From: Lactonifactor longoviformis DSM 17459 | GTDB lineage: Bacteria; Bacillota; Clostridia; Lachnospirales; Lachnospiraceae | NCBI RefSeq assembly: GCF_900129135.1 | Contig: NZ_FQVI01000010.1 | Location: forward strand, 1-64,000 | DNA: 64,000 nt | Direction: 5' to 3' | Shown here: positions 52,830-62,259 of the stretch, one piece after another | Layout: each line of letters begins with the position of its first letter | Numbering within the stretch: position 1 is the stretch's first letter | Program-made: the position numbers and the translations under genes | The notes under the pieces: model-generated | Told to the model about the DNA's origin: nothing | The model's input: the letters and a program-made list of their open reading frames with translations, nothing else | Database searches by the model: none

Positions 52830-53819
52830 TCAAATAGGATGTTCCAGGGCATACCGACGACCATAGGCAGTCAGTTCATCCATCACGATGCTGTTGTTCC
52901 ATTCAAGGAAACAGATGCCGTTGGGGATGGAAGGATAGAATCTGCCGCCGGGACAATAGGTGTCAATGGCACGCCGAACCTCGGAACGGATGGCCTCTTC
53001 GGCTATGTTGGCGATATCCACCTTAGGGCCGTCGATACCGCCAACCATGGCCAGCTTCCCATCAGTGACACGCTGAATCTTAACAATATCATTCTGCGCG
53101 ATGACGCCCTGCCAGATGTCCACACCAATTTCCACCATATCGGTTACAATAGGTTCGCAAATGCAGTCCGCATGATGCATATAGATCATGCCGCATTCGT
53201 GTATCGTATCAGCAATTTCTTTCTGCAGAGGCTTGATAATCTTTCGCCATACACTGGGCGGAAGGAATACATTTTGTTTGGAACCCCAGTCATCATGATA
53301 GAAAATGATATCAGGATGAAATTGTTCGGCGGCCAGGCGGATCAGTTTGATTTTATAATCCGCAATTACACGGAGAAGTGCCGCCATTTCTTCAGGGTAT
53401 TCCATGTAGTTTACCAGTGCATTTTCCATTCCCATTAAGTGATGGGAGCGTTCGAACAGGCCGCCTGCACAAAAGAAGCCTACGAACTTTTCATTTCTGT
53501 CCACAGCGGCTGCCTGTGCCCTTGCCATGGACCAGTCGTATTGATCCAGTGAGGGAACCCTTAACTGAGATTCCCAGTTTTCAATATCCTTAATGACAGC
53601 ATTTTCCGGAGTCACATGGGGATGAGGGCCAGGGGCTCCCGGCTTATAGACATAAACTGTGCCCCAGGAATCTGCGTGTTCCAGGCCGTCCTGGGGCGGC
53701 ATATCCCCCATGAGAATCGGGTCCCCAATCAGTTCAACAGCGTTCATAAGATCACCGTAAAAATCCGGCTGCTGACCATTGTAAATTGCTAATGCATTTT
53801 CTTTTAGAGTCATTGACAT
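52830..53819 (-). CDS. Uroporphyrinogen decarboxylase (URO-D) family protein, methyltransferase-like
   Basis: 329 residues. AAAGGAGG upstream supports the start. The URO-D barrel is seen in LRVIADYKIKLIRLAAEQFH, FYHDDWGSKQNVFLPP and HECGMIYMHHADCICEPIV; the HxxxxHxDC stretch offers zinc ligands as in MtaA/CmuA methyltransferases rather than heme enzymes. No other heme genes are close. It is paired with an MFS gene and divergent from a PucR-type regulator, suggesting use of an imported small molecule, for example a methoxylated or methylated compound; that is inference. Confidence 0.8.
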   Translation of the reverse strand: MSMTLKENALAIYNGQQPDFYGDLMNAVELIGDPILMGDMPPQDGLEHADSWGTVYVYKPGAPGPHPHVTPENAVIKDIENWESQLRVPSLDQYDWSMARAQAAAVDRNEKFVGFFCAGGLFERSHHLMGMENALVNYMEYPEEMAALLRVIADYKIKLIRLAAEQFHPDIIFYHDDWGSKQNVFLPPSVWRKIIKPLQKEIADTIHECGMIYMHHADCICEPIVTDMVEIGVDIWQGVIAQNDIVKIQRVTDGKLAMVGGIDGPKVDIANIAEEAIRSEVRRAIDTYCPGGRFYPSIPNGICFLEWNNSIVMDELTAYGRRYALEHPI

Positions 53820-53854
53820 TGTGAAATCCTCCTTTCAATTCAGAAACTTATTTT

Positions 53855-55066
53855 TTATTTTACGCCCTTAATGGTGCACACACCGACCAGGCCGCCCAAG
53901 GTAATAACTGCGAAAACAATGAATGTGGTGGTGTAGCCTGCACTTTGTGCCAGTACGCCGAAGAGGGTCGCCGCCACCAGACCGCCCAGACCAATAAACA
54001 TATTGACAGCGGAAATACCTATACTAGCTATGCGGGGCTCAAACGTTTCACCGGCAACAGTATAGATCAGACCCATACATACAGCAGGAATGCCTTGTCC
54101 CCAAAGCGTCAGATTCAGGAGAATGCCGTCAGGAAGTGTTACGATCAGTACCCGGGAGACCGCCATCCAGAGAAGTGCGATTAGAAAAATCCACTTTCTG
54201 GTTTTCAATAGATCCGACAGGGTGCCGCTGAGTGCTGTGGAGATGGCACCTACAACAGCAGATCCGCTGACCAGGGTAGAAGCAGTGACCGGATCATAGC
54301 CGCGTCCCAGCGTCAGATAGGCGGGGGCAAAATTCATAACCGCCATAGTACTCATCATAAAAGCAAAGCCGCCGATGGAAAGCTGAAGAACTTTGGGATC
54401 TTTTAGTGCAGCAAGCAGAGAAGAACCCTTTCCTGCGGATCCTGTATCGGCAGGCTGGAGTTTGGACGCCGGGGGCGCAACCTCATCAGTAATGAAGAGT
54501 GCCCAGAGGATCAGTATAACAACGCCGTAGAGTGTGGTAAACCACCAGGCTGGGGTTACATTATCGGCTGTTGTGATACGCGGGACCAGGTTAAACATAA
54601 CCAGCTGTGCAATGGTTCCGGCGGTTATGTACCAGCCGTTGGCGCGGCCGCGAAGTTCCGGCTTAAACAGGCAGGCGATGATATAGGGGCCAAGAATACC
54701 GGCGCCGCAGATACCAACGCCCACAATCAGCTGGGAGACGAAAAGTCCATAGAAGTTAGTTGTGAAAAATGTTCCGGCAAATGAGCCCAGAATGACCATT
54801 CCTGTAGCAATAAAACCGGTTTTTCTCGGCCCAATCCTGCCCATCAGGACGCCGAAAGGAACAGCCAGGAATACACTGAGAATACTGAGCGCCGAAATCA
54901 GCAGGCCCGCCTTTGTTTCTGTAATTGACATCCCTTCCATCAAGTAGGTCAGGACGGGCTGCAGCTTATACTGGCAAAAGCCGGCAGTCAAATATTGCAG
55001 AATAACGATTAGAAGATAGAAATAGGGCGGAAAACGATGCTTTGTTTTGGAAATAGGGTTTGACAT
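53855..55066 (-). CDS. MFS transporter
   Basis: 403 residues from ATG 55066 (GAGGAGGG before it; the ATG at 55084 overlaps that site region). Twelve helices; MFS loop motif GVLMGRIGPRKTGF between helices 2 and 3 and a second GTLSDLLKTRKW between 8 and 9. Likely imports the substrate of the URO-D-family protein downstream, with which it shares strand and close spacing (35 bases). Confidence 0.88.
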   Translation of the reverse strand: MSNPISKTKHRFPPYFYLLIVILQYLTAGFCQYKLQPVLTYLMEGMSITETKAGLLISALSILSVFLAVPFGVLMGRIGPRKTGFIATGMVILGSFAGTFFTTNFYGLFVSQLIVGVGICGAGILGPYIIACLFKPELRGRANGWYITAGTIAQLVMFNLVPRITTADNVTPAWWFTTLYGVVILILWALFITDEVAPPASKLQPADTGSAGKGSSLLAALKDPKVLQLSIGGFAFMMSTMAVMNFAPAYLTLGRGYDPVTASTLVSGSAVVGAISTALSGTLSDLLKTRKWIFLIALLWMAVSRVLIVTLPDGILLNLTLWGQGIPAVCMGLIYTVAGETFEPRIASIGISAVNMFIGLGGLVAATLFGVLAQSAGYTTTFIVFAVITLGGLVGVCTIKGVK

Positions 55067-55247
55067 ATATATCCCTCCTCGCAATTTTTTTGATAGAGAT
55101 AGTATACGTCTTTATCTAAAAACAAGAAATATTCATACTGGCTATAGATTTTTTTATAAAATGGGCAGGATTTTCAACTTTATCGACAATGTTATCCAGC
55201 GGATATGTGCGGCAGGGGGACATACTGCCTCTCGAATCAGACAAAAA

Positions 55248-55312
55248 ATGTGCAGCATGCACATTGCACATTTGCGCTATCATTTGAAATGCAATTGTGA
55301 AAAGAGTATAAT
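55248..55312 (+). promoter_or_regulatory. Promoter of the PucR-type gene and upstream palindrome
   Basis: TTGAAA (55284-55289), 17-base spacer, TATAAT (55307-55312). Upstream is ATGTGC-AGCAT-GCACAT (55248-55264), a perfect palindrome with a partial repeat GCACAT following, a candidate operator in the divergent region 55067-55371. Nothing else is seen there. Confidence 0.65.
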
Positions 55313-55371
55313 TATTACTGAGATTAGAAAGCCTGGTTTTTCCGAATTTGGTTTAAGGAGGTGTTGCCGTT

Positions 55372-56928
55372 TTGAATCTTTGTCTGGAACTTATTGCGGA
55401 CGAGTTGGCGCATTATCCATCTCATATACTCCGCAGAAACAAAATAAGTCAGCGCAGACTGCAAATGAAGGGAGTGGGAATTTATCGGAGAGGCATGAAT
55501 TTTTCCTCTGATATTTGCTATATGGTGTCTGCAAAAAATGTGACGGATAGGTTTAATTGCCCCAACAATACTACACTGATTGTAATAGGATCAGTGAATG
55601 ATGGGATTTTCGAACGTGCCAATTCAGATATTCTTATTTTGGAAGGGGAGATGCGCAAAGAGGACTTCTATGATATTTTCAATGAGATTTCAGATATTTT
55701 CGTTAAATATCAGGAAATCGATCATCGGCTGTACGAAGCTGTCTCCAAAAACGAAGGATTTGAAAAGGTAGTTACCATCGGGCAAGAGCTTTTTAATAAC
55801 CCAGTCATTATCTTTGATCAGAATTATTGCGTCATGAATAATCTGGACTATGAGATACCCGGAGTTACGTGGGCGGTAGATCCCTGGTCAGGTACAAAAA
55901 TTCTGCCGCTGGATGCGATCAACACCATTAAGACGTCTCCGGAATATATACATAAAAAATCGGATGACGGTACTTTTCTAATCTCTGAGGACTATTTTCC
56001 CTGCAACATGATCTTAGCATCTGTCAAAAAAAATAAGCTTCGTATTACGGTGGCTGTGCTGGAAACGCAGGCACCGCTCATGGAAAGTCACCGCATTCTG
56101 GCGAAATATTTTGCAGATTTCATTCACCTGACATTCAATAAAAACTATATTCATACAGGGCATCCGGTCAGATTTGAAAATTTTTTGAAAGAATTGCTGA
56201 ATAATCATCAGATGGAACAAGCGTGTATTGACCGTTATCTCCTCTCTATGAATTGGAAGAATACGGATACATATATCTGCATGACCTATCAAACCAGCAG
56301 GTGGGACAAGGTTGGCGTAGTATATTACAATGTATGCACTAATTTAGAACTGCAGTTTCCCGGAAGTTTTGCCTTTTATTACGACGATAATATTATTTTT
56401 TTGGTGAACCTGACCCAACAGGGCTTGGAGCGCCAGCAGCTTATTTACTGGCTGTCCTCCTTTTTGACTGAGGGAGTGTTCCGTGTGGGGATTAGTTATG
56501 ATTTCTTTGAATTTCACACTTTTCCTAGCTATTACCTGCAGACTCTCGGTGCATTGGAAATGGGAGAAAAGTATGCCCCTGATGAGTGGTGCTATGATTT
56601 TCGGGAATATGTATTTTATTACTTTCTCCACTATGGAACCAGCAGGATTGACGGCAGACATCTGTGCTTCCCTGGCATTGTACAGCTTTATCTATACGAT
56701 ACAAAGAATCAAACGGATTTACTGCATACCCTGAGAGTATATATTCAATGTGAGCGCAATGCAGCATTAACGGTTAAAAACCTGTATATTCACAGAAATA
56801 CCCTGTATCAAAGACTGAGAAAGATCGAAACGATTTTAGATGCAGATCTGAATGACGAGAAAGTCCGCCTGTTTATTCATTTGTCGTATCAATTTGTGGA
56901 GCATTTATCACTGGAACCAGTGTTATAA
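55372..56928 (+). CDS. PucR/CdaR-type transcriptional regulator
   Basis: 518 residues with a TTG start behind TTAAGGAGGTG. The N-terminal 250 residues are a sensor region of GAF-like composition; the C-terminal end is the PucR HTH_30 domain (LLHTLRVYIQCERNAALTVK, NLYIHRNTLYQRLRKIETIL, LNDEKVRLFIHLSYQ). Such regulators commonly activate catabolic genes for purines or sugar acids. It is divergent from the MFS/URO-D-family genes and probably controls them. Confidence 0.85.
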   Translation: MNLCLELIADELAHYPSHILRRNKISQRRLQMKGVGIYRRGMNFSSDICYMVSAKNVTDRFNCPNNTTLIVIGSVNDGIFERANSDILILEGEMRKEDFYDIFNEISDIFVKYQEIDHRLYEAVSKNEGFEKVVTIGQELFNNPVIIFDQNYCVMNNLDYEIPGVTWAVDPWSGTKILPLDAINTIKTSPEYIHKKSDDGTFLISEDYFPCNMILASVKKNKLRITVAVLETQAPLMESHRILAKYFADFIHLTFNKNYIHTGHPVRFENFLKELLNNHQMEQACIDRYLLSMNWKNTDTYICMTYQTSRWDKVGVVYYNVCTNLELQFPGSFAFYYDDNIIFLVNLTQQGLERQQLIYWLSSFLTEGVFRVGISYDFFEFHTFPSYYLQTLGALEMGEKYAPDEWCYDFREYVFYYFLHYGTSRIDGRHLCFPGIVQLYLYDTKNQTDLLHTLRVYIQCERNAALTVKNLYIHRNTLYQRLRKIETILDADLNDEKVRLFIHLSYQFVEHLSLEPVL

Positions 56929-57000
56929 GATGCGGCTAAACAGCTCTCTGCCAACGCTTCTGCTACAATCTCCGCCACGGATATAAGAACAAATTGGGTA

Positions 57001-57029
57001 TTGAAATTTAATGAAAATTATGTTATTAT
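57001..57029 (+). promoter_or_regulatory. tRNA-Phe promoter
   Basis: TTGAAA (57001-57006), 17-base spacer, TATTAT (57024-57029), 33 bases before the tRNA. Confidence 0.7.
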
Positions 57030-57062
57030 TCCAAATGTGTGATGCGAAGGCGTCCGCAAAAT

Positions 57063-57135
<73 letters not shown>

Positions 57136-57232
57136 TTTATTTTTTTGCAAAAATTACATTTCTTAATTCAGAGACAGATGACAATAGAATGAACGGAGGA
57201 AGCAATTCCTCAGAAAGAGACTGTGAGATAAA

Positions 57233-58378
57233 ATGAGAAAATCCAGATACAGATTTAAGGGAAAAGACTATAAAAGAAAAAAATTTTTGTTTGGCGCTGG
57301 CTGCGGTATCCTCCTTTTGATTGTAATAATAGCCATCTCTGCAGGGATTAAGAGCTGCGGATCGAAGCCAGAGGATAAGACAGCAAAAAAGAATAAGACG
57401 GTGCCCGCCGATACCCAGAATGTGGAGGAGAAAAAAGGACAGGAAGAAACGGATGATAAAGCATCAGCAGAGCCTGTTCAGATCACGGTGAGTACTGCGG
57501 GGGACTGCACCCTGGGGACAGACGAGGGGTTTGATCAGAGCACCAGTCTGAATGCCTATTACAATGAACAGGGAGGCGCTTATTTCTTTCAGAATGTAAA
57601 GAGTATATTCGAGGCCGATGATCTTACCATTGTTAATATGGAGGGAACCCTTACCACCTCAGACAGCCGGGCAGAAAAGCTTTATGCCTTTAAGGGAGAT
57701 CCATCCTATGTGGATATTCTTACTAACGGTTCAGTAGAGGCCGCCAACATGGCTAATAACCACAGCAAAGACTATGGGGAGTCCAGTTATGAGGATACGG
57801 TAAAGTATCTGGAGGAAGCAAATATCACAACCTTTGGTTATGACAAGACCGCGGTGATGGAGATCAAAGGGCTGAAGGTCGGCCTGGTGGGAATCTATGT
57901 ACTTGCCGATGGCATGGAGAGAGAAGAACAGCTGAAAACCAATATCGCGGCGGTAAAAGAACAGGGTGCCAATCTTGTAATAGTAAGTTTCCACTGGGGA
58001 GAAGAAAGGGCCACTGTGCCCAATGAAATACAAAAAGATCTTGCCCATATAGCAGTAGACAATGGTGCAGATCTTGTGGTAGGCCACCATCCTCATGTAC
58101 TGCAGGGAATTGAAACCTATAATGGAAAGAAAATTGTATACAGCCTGGGAAATTTCTGCTTCGGCGGAAATAAAAATCCCAGCGATAAGGACACTATGAT
58201 TTTCCAGCAGACATTTACCTTTCTGGACGGGAAACTCCAGGAGGACGAGACAGTGAATATTATTCCATGTTCCATATCTTCCTCCTCCAGCCGGAATAAT
58301 TATCAGCCCACGCCGGCAGAAGGTGACGAAAAGACAAGAATAATGGAAAAGATAGAAAATTTAAGCGACGAAATTTAG
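57233..58378 (+). CDS. CapA family protein (PGA_cap metallophosphatase-like)
   Basis: 381 residues. An N-terminal membrane anchor (KFLFGAGCGILLLIVIIAIS) and a Lys/Glu-rich linker precede the CapA domain (about 80-345). Its calcineurin-like motifs are complete: STAGDCTLG (Asp), VNMEGTLTTSD, MANNHSKDYGE, VSFHWGEER and VVGHHPHVLQGIE. CapA is needed for poly-gamma-glutamate in Bacillus, but most clostridial paralogues have unknown roles on the cell envelope. A weak ribosome site precedes it. A terminator separates it from the related gene 297 bases downstream. Confidence 0.88.
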   Translation: MRKSRYRFKGKDYKRKKFLFGAGCGILLLIVIIAISAGIKSCGSKPEDKTAKKNKTVPADTQNVEEKKGQEETDDKASAEPVQITVSTAGDCTLGTDEGFDQSTSLNAYYNEQGGAYFFQNVKSIFEADDLTIVNMEGTLTTSDSRAEKLYAFKGDPSYVDILTNGSVEAANMANNHSKDYGESSYEDTVKYLEEANITTFGYDKTAVMEIKGLKVGLVGIYVLADGMEREEQLKTNIAAVKEQGANLVIVSFHWGEERATVPNEIQKDLAHIAVDNGADLVVGHHPHVLQGIETYNGKKIVYSLGNFCFGGNKNPSDKDTMIFQQTFTFLDGKLQEDETVNIIPCSISSSSSRNNYQPTPAEGDEKTRIMEKIENLSDEI

Positions 58379-58435
58379 AATACACAAAAACGGCGGGGAA
58401 GCCATCAAATGCTCCCCTGCCGTTTTTGCGTATTC
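58378..58435. terminator. Terminator after the CapA gene
   Basis: GAATAC (58378-58383) with GTATTC (58430-58435) encloses AAAAACGGC/GCCGTTTTT and GGGGA/TCCCC. The stem begins in the capA stop codon. Bases 58436-58675 hold only an A/T-rich leader for the next gene. Confidence 0.85.
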
Positions 58436-58675
58436 TAATATACTCCGGCATAACTTTTTAATAATTTGAAGAAATTCCGAAATATATTTTTTATTTCCGT
58501 AAAAAATACAGACTCCGGTGTAACAGCAGTGTAATCAATATATTATACAAACGTGGACAAAAAGTAAAAGATATAATACAGTATGTTAATTTAAAAATGG
58601 TATACTTTGGGAGTCAAAGCAAGAAACGCCGGAATTCCCTTTCGGACCGGTAAAAGGCAGGCGGGGTGACTTCAG

Positions 58676-59602
58676 ATGAAAGAAGTGGTTAGAAAATCAA
58701 AATATAGTAATCCGAGAATCAGGCAGCAGCAGAGAAGGGCCCTTGCGGTTAAAATGATAAAGCTGTTCCTGGCCGCAGGGGCAGGAGCTCTGGTTTGCTT
58801 TTTCTTTCATTTTCTCAGGGTAAACAGTATGCCTGGAGAAACAGCTGATGGAGCGGTCGGAGCGGCAACGGAGTATACAGAAACCATTAAACTTCGCGCT
58901 ATCGCAAGCTGCAGCCTGGAAGAAGAAGCTGCTGCAGAGCTGAAACATCTGAATCTTGCCTCCGAAAAGGGAGAAATTATTATCACGAATTTGGAAAGTG
59001 TTCTGACAGAAGAAGACCTGGAAAAGGAAAGTAAGAATGCCGTGAAGGCATCTCCAAAACAGGTAGAACTTCTACACAAGGGTGGTATCAATGCAGTGAA
59101 TCTTGCGAACAGTCACAGCAAAGGCTACGGGGAGGAAGGATACCTGGATACGGTGCATCACCTTACAAAATCAGGTATCACCAGTTTTGGCTATGACAGA
59201 GTCACTGTAAAGGAGGTGAGGGGAATAAAAATTGCATTCGCAGGGATCAATGCAGCAGATGGGACAACAGGAAGCCAGGAAGCAATAAAAAAGAACATAC
59301 TGGCCGGAAGAAACATGGATGCCCAGCTGGTCATTCTCTGTATTAACTGGGGAGCGGAAAATACAGAGGAGCAGCAGCGAGAACTGGGACATGCAGCGAT
59401 TGAAGAAGGGGCAGATCTGGTACTTGGGTATCACTCGGAAGATTTACAGGAAATAGAGAATTACAAGGGGAAGTATATTGCATATAGTCTAGACCATATC
59501 CGGGAGACTGAAACTCTGGAGCAGACCTTTACCTTCCAAAAAGGGGAATTGGAAAGCTGTTCTGAGGCTAAGATTATAAACCGGTCTGCCGTTCAATCGT
59601 AG
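58676..59602 (+). CDS. Degenerate CapA-like protein
   Basis: 308 residues, paralogous to the previous CapA protein: short basic N-terminus, membrane anchor (LFLAAGAGALVCFFFHFLRV), and segments NLESVLTEED, LANSHSKGYGEEGYLDTV, SFGYDRVTVKEVRGIKIAFA. Metal-site residues of the intact paralogue are changed: the first Asp (STAGDCTLG) is lost (reads IASCSLEEE), NNH reads NSH, HWGEE reads NWGAE and HHPH reads YHSE. So it likely has no phosphatase activity and may be a partner or sensor. It ends in the gene-free repeat region. Confidence 0.75.
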   Translation: MKEVVRKSKYSNPRIRQQQRRALAVKMIKLFLAAGAGALVCFFFHFLRVNSMPGETADGAVGAATEYTETIKLRAIASCSLEEEAAAELKHLNLASEKGEIIITNLESVLTEEDLEKESKNAVKASPKQVELLHKGGINAVNLANSHSKGYGEEGYLDTVHHLTKSGITSFGYDRVTVKEVRGIKIAFAGINAADGTTGSQEAIKKNILAGRNMDAQLVILCINWGAENTEEQQRELGHAAIEEGADLVLGYHSEDLQEIENYKGKYIAYSLDHIRETETLEQTFTFQKGELESCSEAKIINRSAVQS

Positions 59603-59739
59603 GGGTATGTGAGGAAATGCGGAGACGTTGTAATGCAGGAGGGAAACTGGCTGCGGTACGGCGTTTCTTTTTTTGCGCATAGGGAAAACTTGGAGTTAAC
59701 TTCCTAAGGTTGAGACTTTTTCAGTCGGAAGGTGTGAGT

Positions 59740-60154
59740 GGCAGGGGGACGGTGAGAGGAATCCCGCGGCGGCGGACTGACTGGTTCGGACGGGAGGGAG
59801 GCTTAAGTTCCGGGGACACCTCCGTCGAGAAGAGAGTCTAAGACAAAACCGGAATCCCCGCCGGAGCACCGTTCGTATGTGCAAAGAATGCTTTAGATGC
59901 ATTCTCTGCCCATTCTCACTTTTTTTCGGCCTGGACTGCCGAAAAAATCTCCAGCGTGAATCACGGTTTTGCCTAAGACTCTCTACTCACTCCTGCGGAA
60001 TCGTCCGCGAAACTTAAGCCTTCCTCCCCCCCAACCCAGCCCGCCCGCCGCCGCAGGATTCCTCTCACCTGGGTATGGGAGAGTTCCAGGGGGTAGATTG
60101 CTCAGATGGGGAATGGTATCCTTCACATAGGAGATAGCTGTAAAATTGACAGAT
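59740..60154. repeat. Foldback repeat element, copy A
   Basis: First of two 415-bp direct copies (offset 486). It is GC-rich and self-complementary over about 320 bases: 25-base outer arms (59751-59775 with 60045-60069, one mismatch), GGCTTAAGTT (59800-59809 with 60011-60020), AGAGAGTCT (59831-59839 with 59976-59984), CAAAACCG (59844-59851 with 59964-59971) and apical hairpins AGAATGC/GCATTCT and TTCGGC/GCCGAA. I do not recognise it. The open frames it contains are by-products. Confidence 0.8.
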
Positions 60155-60225
60155 CGAATAAAATTGGGATTTAGGAGTGTAACTTGGACATCGGCTCAAG
60201 GCGATTCAGGACGGCAGGTTTGGGT

Positions 60226-60640
60226 GGCGGGGGGACGGTGAGAGAAATCCCGCGGCAGCGGGCTGACTGGTTCGGACGGGAGGGAGGCTTAAGTTCCGGG
60301 GACACCTCCGTCGCGAAGAGAGCCTAAGACAAAACCGGAATCCCCGCCGGAGCACCGTTCGTATGTGCAAAGAATGCTTTAGATGCATTCTCTGCACATT
60401 CTCACTTTTTTTCGGCCTGGACTGCCGAAAAAATCTCCAGCGTGAATCCCGGTTTTGCCTAAGACTCTCTATTCACTCCTGCGGAATCGTCCGCGGACCT
60501 TAAGCCTCCCTCCCGGCCAACCCAGCCCGCCCGCCGCCGCGGAATTCCTCTGACCTGGATATGGGGAAGTTCCAGGGTGTAGATTTATCAGAAGGGGAAT
60601 GATATCCTTCATATAAGATATGACTGTAAAATTGTCAGAT
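60226..60640. repeat. Foldback repeat element, copy B
   Basis: Second copy, same order of stems as copy A, with outer arms near 60237-60261 and 60531-60555. Most differences from copy A are single substitutions. The inner part (about 60280-60470) is almost unchanged while the ends differ more, so the apical domain may be under constraint. Confidence 0.8.
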
Positions 60641-60805
60641 AGAATATAGCTGTAATGTAGCCAGAAAGTATGGAGGTGATAACGGTAACAGGTTTGGATG
60701 TTTATCTAAAACATCGAGCGATCATAAATGATGAATAATATGAAAAGTGTACAACATTCGACCTTCCCCACACGTTTTCCGTGAATGTGAAGTGAGTCTC
60801 TGCCA

Positions 60806-61048
60806 GGATATAGAAGGGAGTACCGGGGGGACAGGGCCAGTCCAGGGGCCGGGGGATAGGGACAAGTCAGGGAGGTTAAGCGGAGTGAGCCGAAGATCCA
60901 GTCCACCAGCTGATTAACGAGGAAGGCTTTCCTGACGAGTTTAGCAGCTGGTAGGACTTAGCTTAGGGGAACGGAGCCTCGAGCTGACTTGTCCCTATCC
61001 CCCGGCCCCTGGACTGGCCCTGTCCCCCCGGTGCTCCCTTCTATATCC
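60806..61048. repeat. Long inverted repeat, 65-bp arms
   Basis: Bases 60806-60870 pair with 60984-61048 over 65 positions with one mismatch (T against G). The 113-base interior folds further: CCAGCTG (60906-60912) with CAGCTGG (60945-60951), plus GGAC and TAAGC/GCTTA pairs. It lies between convergent genes and contains no sensible ORF. It differs in sequence from copies A and B. Confidence 0.85.
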
Positions 61049-61119
61049 GTCCGTCTGCGACGCTGCGCTGGCCGACTATTTTATCTCGAACTTTACATAC
61101 ACAAAACAATTACACAAAA

Positions 61120-62010
61120 CTAAAATTTTATACTTTTCGCCCTATGATTCTGCACATACTCCGAAGGGGTATAGGACGTATATTTCTTAAATGCAGAAGC
61201 AAAGTAACTGCTGGTGGAAAACCCTAAGGTCATGGACACATCGGTAATCGACTGCCCGTCCAGAAGTAGAGATTTTGCGTATTCGATTTTCTGCTGGTTA
61301 ATGAAGTTCCTGGGAGATATCCCCATCTCGTTTTTGAACTTTTGCTTGAAATGGGAGAGGGACAGGTGGCAGTAGTCTGCCAGAAACTCAAGGGACAGGT
61401 CAGAGGTGATGTTGTCCAGGATGTAAGTCAGTGAATTCCCGATATCAGGAGTCAGCGGAAATTGAGTGACGTTTGAGAAGTAGATCAGCAGGTGAAGGTA
61501 TATGGTAAGATAGCTGGCGATCATAACTTCATTTCCAGGAGTGAAGGTGAGGGAGAAGGCTTTGGTCAGTACGGTGCGAATTTCTTTGTTGTCTGTACGG
61601 ATATTATGGCGGGGAATGGCCCGGAGCTGGCGGATCAGGGATTCGGCGGCGGCCTGGCTGAGAAACAGAAAATTACTGCTGTCGCTCACATCCAGCTGAA
61701 TCCAGTAGATCTGGCCTACAGACATGGGGGTTTCGTTGGTACTGTGGACTTCATCGGGAAAGGCAATGAAGGCATCTCCTCCATTTACTCTGTATTCTGC
61801 CTCATTGGCATAGAAGAGAATTACTCCTTTGGTGACAAAAGTGATTTCAAAGGAGTTTTCGTGGAAATGCGGAACCAGGGGAGAGATGGCAGCCTGCATC
61901 GTGTGCATGCCAAAGGTCCTAAGCCCCGGAACGCGCAGCTGTTGACTTGTGAGTACAATTCTTTCTTTGGAGGTGTAGTAGTCATCTTTCCAGTTTACAG
62001 GGGTGTTCAT
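61120..62010 (-). CDS. AraC family transcriptional regulator
   Basis: 296 residues; AAGGAAGTG precedes the start. The N-terminal cupin half (VPHFHENSFEITFVTKGVIL ... GGDAFIAFPDEVHSTNE) is a sugar-sensing AraC-binding domain. The C-terminal HTH pair is LEFLADYCHLSLSHFKQKFK and ITDVSMTLGFSTSSYFASAF followed by YTPSEYVQNHR. It is divergent from a ribose-type ABC importer, so it most likely regulates that uptake operon. Confidence 0.92.
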   Translation of the reverse strand: MNTPVNWKDDYYTSKERIVLTSQQLRVPGLRTFGMHTMQAAISPLVPHFHENSFEITFVTKGVILFYANEAEYRVNGGDAFIAFPDEVHSTNETPMSVGQIYWIQLDVSDSSNFLFLSQAAAESLIRQLRAIPRHNIRTDNKEIRTVLTKAFSLTFTPGNEVMIASYLTIYLHLLIYFSNVTQFPLTPDIGNSLTYILDNITSDLSLEFLADYCHLSLSHFKQKFKNEMGISPRNFINQQKIEYAKSLLLDGQSITDVSMTLGFSTSSYFASAFKKYTSYTPSEYVQNHRAKSIKF

Positions 62011-62259
62011 ATTGTCACTTCCTTAACAATACATTAAATTTGTATTACATATAAAACTAATTGCAATACAGTTTTAATGATTATATAATGTGAATTGTAG
62101 AAAGTCAACAATAAAAAAACAATATTGCACTTGAAATTGGAATTAATTTACAAATTTATTCGGAGAGGAGGAGCCTTTGCAATTGATATGCTGTGCAATA
62201 TGTTGAAAGAGAAGGAAAATACTTAATTAAGATGAAAAATGTAAAGGGAGAGGAAAAAT

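Noticed and set aside
59696-60397. Two minus-strand frames of 60-70 codons inside the foldback copies
   Set aside because: They are identical because the repeats are, are Arg/Ser/Pro-rich with no domain, and lie across self-complementary arms; read-through of structure, not genes.
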